DNA of 64,000 bases from positions 686,459-750,458 of the forward strand of contig NZ_QAJL01000004.1 in assembly GCF_003852525.1 (NCBI RefSeq), given 5' to 3'. The stretch comes from Pedobacter sp. KBW06. GTDB lineage: Bacteria > Bacteroidota > Bacteroidia > Sphingobacteriales > Sphingobacteriaceae. The notes beneath the pieces are model-generated. The model ran no database searches, had not been told where the DNA came from, and worked only from the letters and a program-made list of their open reading frames with translations. The translations under genes were made by a program, and so were the position numbers. Of the stretch, positions 58,047 to 64,000 are shown one piece after another (the first letter of the stretch is position 1; the number at the start of each line of letters is the position of its first letter).

Positions 58047-59690
58047 TTAGAGGGAAACGTCAATCATCTTACTTCCCGAAGAAGGGCTTCCTGCTTCGAT
58101 GCTTATTTTACCTGGGCCTTTAATGAGCCAGCTCAGTTCTGTATATCCCTTGCCCGGAATCACCTCCAGCAATTGGTTTTTCCTGCCAGACAGAACAGTC
58201 TGAGCCGTACCTGTGTTTATTTTTACCGAGATTTTTTTAAGGAAATAGCTCTTTTCCCCAATTTTGGTTAACGTCGGAAAAATGCCCGTATTCACTACTT
58301 TTACAGAAACACGGCTTAACCCTCCTTCTACTTTCTCCGTTTTAAGGCCAATGAGATCAATCTGAGGGGCCATCCCTGCAAGAGACAGCACAAAGTCTGT
58401 ATGTTTTTTAACAATGCCTTCAACCAGCTGATATGGAGGATTTGACAATACAAATGGGTCAAGCCCTCCTACTTCTACCGTTTGTCCGGGAAAATCAGGA
58501 TGGTTCAGCACTTTCCATTCTGTAAATGTGTTGGTAATCCCTTTGCTCTGTGCCCAACGCAGGTATTCGGCGGTAGGGTCTGCTATCGTAAATGCTTTTT
58601 GTTTCGTTGCGCTATCTGGTTTTACTTTAGGCAGCCACCATCCCGGGGTACTAAAACTCAATCTGCCATAATGAAAGTAAGCCCATTGGGAAAAGTCACC
58701 ACTTTCGGGAACTGTTTTAGGTGCATCTTTAGCACCAATGATTTTATTGTATTTTTCAGAAACCAGTGTATTTACTTTCGCATCAGACTCAGACCAACTG
58801 CTAATGATCCTTTTAGATAACCCGGCCTGATTGACCTGTACAGGCCATGAAAGGTTATTCTGAGGCCCAAAAGTAACTACTGCATATACATTAAAAGCAT
58901 CATAAAGGAAATCAAACAAAGCACGGTTTTCCAGTTCAGAAACTGCAAATTCCCCGGCTCCCGGGATAAAATTCTTATAATTATAACTGGAATTCCTATT
59001 AAAATGGACGCCCTCAGCCCCATCTTCATTGAAAGCCCCGTCTTTATCATTATCCAGTCCTTCCGGTATTAAAAGGTATTGCCCTGTTGCTCCTTTTGCA
59101 GCATCTGCAGGAATCAGGGAACGTGGATCTTCAGGATTCAGTCGAAAAGTACCTGTAGGGTCTGCAATACGCATCCAGCTGATCTTTCCATCACCATTCA
59201 GGTCATCAAATCCATCCTCCCCTGTTTTACCGTCACGGTCTCTGTCTATCGCTCTTGCATTTCCACTGCGTTCATACTTTATTTTCGCAAAGTACTGTTC
59301 CGTTGCATCGGGACTCATATTCGGAAAGATATAAAAGGTCTGTTTATTCAACAGATTTTTAACGCTATCTGTTCCGGAAGCCGCCAGCAACTGCTCAGCA
59401 AAACCAATTGCCAGTTCTACCCCCAGTAAATGGCTTCCTTCTACCCCACCCACCAGTGCAATAGCGGGCTTCTGTTCTACTTTTCCTGTTCCAATGGTCA
59501 TCATCCATACCTCTTTTCCGGAGATGGTCTTCGTGAGAGACCTGGATTTAACCAGAGCAGGATATGTTTTGGAAAGCGCTGTAATTCTTTGGGCCAGACG
59601 GTTGTTACTGCTGTAATCTGCCTGCGCAAAAGCCATCTGCTGGCCGGCAAACAAGAGCAGAAACCCATTTAAAAGGTAAAGTTTCTTCAT
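58047..59690 (-). CDS. Secreted M14-like pseudo-peptidase (active site lost)
   Basis: A 547-residue paralogue of the next gene, with signal peptide (MKKLYLLNGFLLLFAGQQMAFAQ), the same aspartate-rich calcium-loop-like insertion (DRDRDGKTGEDG, DDLNGDG, DNDKDGAFNEDG at about 149-224) and the same C-terminal domain. At the place of GNIHSNE it reads GGVEGSHLLG, so the glutamate ligand is gone. The third ligand region reads TFGPQNNLSW without histidine, and the catalytic-glutamate position reads STPGWW. It is unlikely to be a metallopeptidase and may be a binding or partner protein for the active paralogue. The frame is intact. Confidence 0.85.
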   Translation of the reverse strand: MKKLYLLNGFLLLFAGQQMAFAQADYSSNNRLAQRITALSKTYPALVKSRSLTKTISGKEVWMMTIGTGKVEQKPAIALVGGVEGSHLLGVELAIGFAEQLLAASGTDSVKNLLNKQTFYIFPNMSPDATEQYFAKIKYERSGNARAIDRDRDGKTGEDGFDDLNGDGKISWMRIADPTGTFRLNPEDPRSLIPADAAKGATGQYLLIPEGLDNDKDGAFNEDGAEGVHFNRNSSYNYKNFIPGAGEFAVSELENRALFDFLYDAFNVYAVVTFGPQNNLSWPVQVNQAGLSKRIISSWSESDAKVNTLVSEKYNKIIGAKDAPKTVPESGDFSQWAYFHYGRLSFSTPGWWLPKVKPDSATKQKAFTIADPTAEYLRWAQSKGITNTFTEWKVLNHPDFPGQTVEVGGLDPFVLSNPPYQLVEGIVKKHTDFVLSLAGMAPQIDLIGLKTEKVEGGLSRVSVKVVNTGIFPTLTKIGEKSYFLKKISVKINTGTAQTVLSGRKNQLLEVIPGKGYTELSWLIKGPGKISIEAGSPSSGSKMIDVSL

Positions 59691-59785
59691 GCTGAGGTTT
59701 AGGTTATTCCCTGCAATTTATAGAAAAAAGAAATCACATAAACCAAAGCACAATAAGGTTTTATAAATGTTACAAGGCTTCTCTG

Positions 59786-59800
59786 ATGCCCCTGGGGCAT
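59786..59800. repeat. ATGCCCC-T-GGGGCAT palindrome at the FAD-like gene stop
   Basis: A 15-bp palindrome with one central base, directly after the stop codon of the 59801-61015 gene and sharing the core GCCCCTGGGGC with 49443-49455. Confidence 0.3.
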
Positions 59801-61015
59801 TTACCTGACCACCCTGCCTTTTGAATCTACATTTACATTAAAAGGGTTTAGATATTCATAGACCAACACTGCAAATTCCCTTCGTGTAATGTTGCGTGAT
59901 GGCTCAAATTCTGTTTTAAATCCATAAGTGGTCTTCCATTTCTTTTTCACCTCGGCCAATGTATTTTCCGGAGATTTATTCCCGATTTTACTCACCAGAT
60001 CTAAAGTGGAAGAAATGGTCATTTGTGGTCCTTTATAATCTTCAAACCAGATCTGGGCCTTATAGAAATATTCTTTTATCGGTTCTTTAACCTCCTCAGT
60101 ACTGACCTCCCGGTTTGGCAAAAATCTGAGCTGTCCGGAAGAAAGAGTCCCTTTTAAAAAGCCCGACAAGCCAATAAACTGAACCGCTTTCCAATTGCTG
60201 TCTGTAGCGACGACATCTTCAAATGGCAGGATAGAAAGCTTATAACTGATCAATTCTCCCTGAATCTTTTTCAGGTTCGACTGAGAGGTCTTCAAGTCAA
60301 AAAAGGCAGCATACGCGGCCGTAGCCCCTGCTGATTGTCCCGCAGCGATACTTTGCTGATCAGGGCTTAGCTGCACCAAATTTTCTTGTCCCGGAACCAG
60401 CAAATCATATAATGAAAGGACATTTGAGCTGGAATTGTGCATGGAAAACCCCGAAGCAACACTTGTTCTGTACAGGTTATCTGTATAATTCATGGCCTTC
60501 CATTGATTCTCCTTGATTTTAGGCAACAAAAGGGCTTCATTAACCTTTCCGGAAGCATCGGCATGAACCAATACTGCTGCCCTGATCGTTCTCCCGTCAC
60601 TCAGCTGAATGCTCCAGCCTCCGCCAGCTCTTTTCAGTCTTGACCATTCCCCGGTTCTGACGATCGTCAGGTTTTTAGTGCTGTCGGCCCAGGTCTTGAT
60701 TACGGCATTGGCACTCGTCTGGTCGATGTAGACTTTACTGGTATCCCTGATCCCCTTCGCTTTTCTCATTCTTTTCAGAAATTCTGCTTCCAAACCAGAG
60801 GATAGGTTTTTATCGATGGGATGAATCTCACTCATTTCAAAATTCTGGTTTTCCATCAACAAAATCGTCTTTACTCCCGATACCGCAGACTGAAAACCTG
60901 CACCCAGCGCATTATTACCGTTTCCAATCACCAAAACACCTGTTTTCAGCTTTTGGCCATACCCTAACTGAGCAATTAAAACAAGTGTAAAAACTACAAA
61001 CCATCCTTTTTTCAT
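59801..61015 (-). CDS. Exported FAD-dependent oxidoreductase-like protein with SLH-like tail
   Basis: A 404-residue protein with signal peptide (MKKGWFVVFTLVLIAQLGYGQ). Near residue 26 it shows a Rossmann-like beta-alpha-beta start, VLVIGNGNNALGAGFQSAV, in which the usual GxGxxG becomes GNGNNA, followed by GVKTILLMEN. The middle resembles Bacteroidota FAD-dependent oxidoreductases of the PF12831 type. The C-terminal FEPSRNITRREFAVLVYEYL is like the conserved end of S-layer-homology repeats. FAD binding is doubtful. It lies 110 bases upstream of the pseudo-M14 gene and probably starts that transcript. ATG 61015 was chosen for the signal peptide. Confidence 0.65.
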   Translation of the reverse strand: MKKGWFVVFTLVLIAQLGYGQKLKTGVLVIGNGNNALGAGFQSAVSGVKTILLMENQNFEMSEIHPIDKNLSSGLEAEFLKRMRKAKGIRDTSKVYIDQTSANAVIKTWADSTKNLTIVRTGEWSRLKRAGGGWSIQLSDGRTIRAAVLVHADASGKVNEALLLPKIKENQWKAMNYTDNLYRTSVASGFSMHNSSSNVLSLYDLLVPGQENLVQLSPDQQSIAAGQSAGATAAYAAFFDLKTSQSNLKKIQGELISYKLSILPFEDVVATDSNWKAVQFIGLSGFLKGTLSSGQLRFLPNREVSTEEVKEPIKEYFYKAQIWFEDYKGPQMTISSTLDLVSKIGNKSPENTLAEVKKKWKTTYGFKTEFEPSRNITRREFAVLVYEYLNPFNVNVDSKGRVVR

Positions 61016-61159
61016 GCGTCTATTTCTATTTTTCAATCCCAAAAACGGGATCCGCTTCTGAGGGTTTCATTACTCTATAATTTTTTAGATGCCGGGAAAG
61101 CTTTCTTATAGCATTAGATCGTTTCATTTTGTATCTTTAAATAAACCTAAAGCCTTTCT

Positions 61160-62560
61160 ATGATACAAACGATCAATTCCGTTTTTAAAGCTCAGCAAGC
61201 GCATAAATATACACTTAGAAATAGTAATGCCACACAACGAATTAATAAATTAAGTGCATTAAAGAGCAGTATAGAAAAGTATGAAAAGGACATTTACACG
61301 GCCCTGCAGAACGACTTGCGCAAAAGTGAGTTTGAATCTGCAGTAACGGAAGTAATTTTTATCTATAGTGAGATTGATTTCGCCATAAAAAACCTAAGCA
61401 ATTGGATGAAGCCTCAAAAGGTAGGAAAAACCATTACCGGCTTAATGGCAACCAACAGAATTTATTATGAGCCAAAAGGCCTCTGCCTAATCATCTCTCC
61501 CTGGAATTACCCCTTTCAACTCATGATGGCCCCCTTGGTTTCTGCCATTGCAGCCGGAAACTGTGCGATCCTTAAACCTTCAGAATTAAGCTCAGAAACC
61601 AGTTCTATTATCTGCAGGATTATTGACGACTGCTTTACAGAGGAGGAAGTTTGTTGTTTTGAGGGCGATGCCGCTCTCTCTACCATTCTTTTGAACCTCC
61701 CTTTTGATCATATTTTTTTTACGGGTAGCACGGCAATCGGCAAGGTTGTCATGGAAGCTGCTGCAAAAAACCTGAGCTCTGTCACCCTTGAACTGGGAGG
61801 AAAATCACCCACCATCATTGACGACACTGCTGATCTGGAACAGGCTGCCGCGAAGATTGCCTGGGGAAAGCTGACCAATGCAGGTCAAACCTGTATCGCC
61901 CCAGATTATATCCTAATTCCAGCGGACCGGCAGGACTCCTTTGTTGAACACTATAAAAATGCCGTTACGCGGATGTTTTTCCTCACAGATGGAGCGCTTG
62001 ATTTATCGAGTTACGCAAAAATCATCAATAAAAAACATTTTGAAAGGATTGAGGGTCTGATCGAAGATGCCTTAAGCAAAGGAGCTTCTATTCCTTTCGG
62101 GGGTAAGAAAAACCCTTCCACTCAAACCATATATCCTGCAGTACTCACCGGACTTTCAGAGGAGTCGGAGATCATGAAAGAAGAAATTTTCGGACCTGTG
62201 TTGCCCATCATCACCTATCAGACGACACAAGAGGCTATTGATCTTGTAAATAAAATGAGCAAACCCCTGGCCCTTTACATCTTCAGCAAAAACAAAAAGA
62301 ATATCCACCAGATCATAAAGAATACCAGCGCGGGAGGAACCTGTGTAAATGATGTACTCATTCACATCAGCAATCCGAAATTACCCTTTGGCGGGGTAAA
62401 TGCAAGCGGTATGGGAAGCTGTCACGGACAATTTGGATTCAAAACCTTTTCTCATGAAAGAGCCGTTGTTTTTCAATCCAGCCTGGATATGAGCAAGTTA
62501 ATCTATCCACCTTATGAAAAGAAAGGTTGGGTGTTAAAATGGCTGAGAAAGCTCATGTAA
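61160..62560 (+). CDS. Aldehyde dehydrogenase (ALDH3-like)
   Basis: A 466-residue NAD(P)-dependent aldehyde dehydrogenase. The catalytic cysteine is in NAGQTCIAPDYIL, the general base in SVTLELGGKSP and the nucleotide-binding loop in FTGSTAIGKVVMEAA; the ISPWNYPFQL segment is conserved. Length and the basic hydrophobic C-terminus (WVLKWLRKLM) resemble class 3 enzymes that oxidise medium- and long-chain aldehydes. A one-mismatch -7 element, TATCTTTA, lies at 61132. It is transcribed divergently from the FAD-like gene. Confidence 0.95.
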   Translation: MIQTINSVFKAQQAHKYTLRNSNATQRINKLSALKSSIEKYEKDIYTALQNDLRKSEFESAVTEVIFIYSEIDFAIKNLSNWMKPQKVGKTITGLMATNRIYYEPKGLCLIISPWNYPFQLMMAPLVSAIAAGNCAILKPSELSSETSSIICRIIDDCFTEEEVCCFEGDAALSTILLNLPFDHIFFTGSTAIGKVVMEAAAKNLSSVTLELGGKSPTIIDDTADLEQAAAKIAWGKLTNAGQTCIAPDYILIPADRQDSFVEHYKNAVTRMFFLTDGALDLSSYAKIINKKHFERIEGLIEDALSKGASIPFGGKKNPSTQTIYPAVLTGLSEESEIMKEEIFGPVLPIITYQTTQEAIDLVNKMSKPLALYIFSKNKKNIHQIIKNTSAGGTCVNDVLIHISNPKLPFGGVNASGMGSCHGQFGFKTFSHERAVVFQSSLDMSKLIYPPYEKKGWVLKWLRKLM

Positions 62561-62572
62561 GTATTTGTTTCC

Positions 62573-63400
62573 TTAACCAACCCTCACCGAAGTCATGGTT
62601 AATGATCCTCCAACTGCCTTATCATTGAAAAGAGAAACGGCCTCCCGGTCATTTTTCAGCCCCAATGTATACATCAGGGGCAGGTAATGCTCAGGGGTTG
62701 GAATGGCCAGCATGGCTTCCTTTCCTAAAGTCTGGTAAGCCATCAATGGCTGATGCAGGTTATTTAGAATCAGCGACTTAAATTTATCATTAATCTCCAA
62801 TGCCCAGTCATAACCACCTCCATTGATCATCTCCCAGCTCATCATCCTAAGGTTATGGACCATATTTCCGCTTCCAAGGATCAATACTCCTTTTCTTCTC
62901 AAGTCATACAGCTCCTTTGCAAGATCGTAGTGATACCTGGCATCTTTTGTATAATCGATGCTCAGCTGAAGTACAGGAATGTTGGCCTCAGGATACATAT
63001 GTCGTACTACCGTCCATGCGCCATGATCCAGGCCCCAATCGTGGTCTAAACCTACATCAGCACTATGGATCAGCTTTTTCGTTTCCAGTGCCAATTCAAC
63101 ATTTCCGGGCGCCGGGTATTCCACATCAAATAAAGCCTTTGGAAATCCGCCGAAATCATGGATCGTTTTCGGAAAATCCATTGCCGTAATGTGTGTTCCC
63201 CTGGTAAACCAATGTGCAGAAACAACAATGACCGCTGTAGGGACAGGAATATCTTTGGCCACTGCCGCCCATTGCGCACTGAATTCATTGTCTTCGATCC
63301 CGTTCATAGGTGAACCATGACCAACAAATAAAACAGGCATTAAATAATCCTGAAACGGCAGATTCTGACTAAAAGTCCTGAATTGAGTTAAGTTTGACAT
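62573..63400 (-). CDS. 4,5-DOPA extradiol dioxygenase family protein (YgiD-like)
   Basis: A 275-residue class III extradiol ring-cleavage dioxygenase. Metal-binding residues of the family appear in VLFVGHGSPMNG (His near 28), VSAHWFTRGTH (His near 63) and GSGNMVHNL (His near 180). The GLDHDWGLDHGAWTVVRHMYP segment is the family signature. Substrates in relatives range from DOPA to unknown catechols. No pathway genes adjoin, so the role is open. It ends 12 bases from the convergent aldehyde dehydrogenase gene. Confidence 0.92.
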   Translation of the reverse strand: MSNLTQFRTFSQNLPFQDYLMPVLFVGHGSPMNGIEDNEFSAQWAAVAKDIPVPTAVIVVSAHWFTRGTHITAMDFPKTIHDFGGFPKALFDVEYPAPGNVELALETKKLIHSADVGLDHDWGLDHGAWTVVRHMYPEANIPVLQLSIDYTKDARYHYDLAKELYDLRRKGVLILGSGNMVHNLRMMSWEMINGGGYDWALEINDKFKSLILNNLHQPLMAYQTLGKEAMLAIPTPEHYLPLMYTLGLKNDREAVSLFNDKAVGGSLTMTSVRVG

Positions 63401-63420
63401 GAGGATTGCTGGGATTAAAA

Positions 63421-63470
63421 TGAGGTTTGGGTATTTCTAAACACGAGCGCTTAGCCCTGCCCAAACCTTA
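63421..63470 (-). terminator. Hairpin after the YceI gene
   Basis: Nine-base-pair perfect stem AGGTTTGGG/CCCAAACCT (63423-63431 and 63460-63468), extended by a wobble and an A-T pair, with a 28-base structured loop. A short T-run follows on the minus strand. It separates the YceI gene from the dioxygenase gene. Confidence 0.6.
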
Positions 63471-63487
63471 TTTAAGATAGGAACTGA

Positions 63488-64000
63488 TTATTTTGCCTGG
63501 GCAAATTCAAGATTTAAAGAAATTTTAATGTCTTTACCTACGCCCATACCTGTCGGATCAAACTTGATGTTATAGTCCAACCTGTTAATGGTTGTATTTG
63601 CGGAAAATCCAGCCTTGGTATTTCCTTGCTGATCTTTTGCCGTTCCACCAAAAACAACGTTAAATTTCACCTCTTTAGTCACATCACGAATGGTTAGCTT
63701 TCCGTTCAGTTCATAGTTATTTCCTTTAAGTTTTTTGAAAGAAGTGCTTTCAAAAGTCATTTTTGGATACTTTTCAGCATTAAAGAAGTCGTCTGTTTTC
63801 AAATGGTTATCACGAGGCTCTACACGTGTATCCACACTGTTTACGTCAACTGTAAAATTAATTTTAGCATCTGTTAAGTCTGCTTTGGCCGCTTCTACAG
63901 CTCCATCAAATTTATTGAATGAACCGTCTACAAAAGAGATTCCCATGTGTCTTACGGAGAAATTCACGAAAGAGTGCATTGGATCAACCGTCCATTTGGT
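63488..64000 (-). CDS. YceI-family polyisoprenoid-binding-like protein, 5' end outside window
   Basis: At least 170 residues of a YceI-domain lipocalin-like protein; the frame stays open to the window edge (TKWTVDPMHSFVNFSVRHMG at the visible start). The domain opening WTVDPMHSFVNFSVRH is the classical YceI start, so only a few domain residues plus the signal peptide are missing beyond 64000. The ATG at 63979 is internal to this motif and is not the true start. The GMGVGKDIKISLNLEFAQAK ending is complete. Members bind isoprenoid-like lipids in the periplasm; the ligand here is unknown. Confidence 0.92.
   Translation of the reverse strand, partial: TKWTVDPMHSFVNFSVRHMGISFVDGSFNKFDGAVEAAKADLTDAKINFTVDVNSVDTRVEPRDNHLKTDDFFNAEKYPKMTFESTSFKKLKGNNYELNGKLTIRDVTKEVKFNVVFGGTAKDQQGNTKAGFSANTTINRLDYNIKFDPTGMGVGKDIKISLNLEFAQAK

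Overview
The window reads as chromosome of a Bacteroidota bacterium, most likely family Sphingobacteriaceae (Pedobacter-like). This rests on moderate GC, few purine-rich Shine-Dalgarno sequences, repeated TAnnTTTG promoter -7 elements just upstream of genes, a CarboxypepD-plug outer-membrane receptor, DUF2911 and DUF4097-like secreted proteins, a CheB/CheR/hybrid-kinase cluster and secreted M14/S9 peptidases. The genus is an inference; no rRNA or tRNA gene was seen to anchor it. No phage, IS element, CRISPR array or toxin-antitoxin locus was recognised.

Layout. 0-9.4 kb: Mn/Fe superoxide dismutase, a deaminase/CsaA pair, a SUKH-like protein with a small coupled ORF and a decayed ORF, a LysE exporter, an RlmI-type methyltransferase, an MHS-family transporter with a small membrane partner, bestrophin, YejK and TerC. 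9.4-13.4 kb: ECF sigma factor, probable anti-sigma factor and a secreted repeat protein in one operon, then an exported agmatine-deiminase-like enzyme bracketed by a 43-bp repeat. 13.4-25 kb: aspS; an NtrC-type regulator leading an AI-2E/YtxH/holin-like envelope operon; a B12-binding protein with enoyl-CoA hydratase; glnS; an amidase lipoprotein; an M49-like lipoprotein. 25-35 kb: a TonB-dependent receptor convergent with a six-gene signalling operon (two hybrid kinases, two single-domain receivers, CheR, CheB) that lacks CheA, CheW and chemoreceptor genes. 34.7-41 kb: zinc metallopeptidase, gltX, a histidine kinase with DinB and thioesterase genes, and a second ECF sigma/anti-sigma operon. 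41-49.4 kb: DUF2911 protein, a small membrane protein, a GH9-polysaccharide deacetylase fusion, and a TetR-TolC-EmrA-EmrB efflux operon whose promoter is overlapped by a perfect 24-bp palindrome. 49.4-64 kb: PEP carboxylase behind a terminator-like leader, peroxiredoxin with an AhpD-like partner, an exported peptidase operon (S9, active M14, catalytically degenerate M14, degenerate FAD-type protein), aldehyde dehydrogenase, a DODA-type dioxygenase and a YceI protein cut by the window edge.

Several start codons were moved downstream of the longest open frame because the longer start lies upstream of, or on, a promoter motif or delays a signal peptide: aspS, glnS, gltX, tetR, emrB, the GH9 fusion, the TonB receptor, peroxiredoxin, AhpD-like, M14 and the FAD-like gene. 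The least explained signals are the GH9-NodB fusion, the active/dead M14 pair, the 43-bp repeat around the agmatine-deiminase gene, the paired palindromic units at 41.8 kb, the 16-bp inverted repeat before the zinc metallopeptidase gene and the structured ppc leader. None of these is a clear novel system from sequence reading alone.
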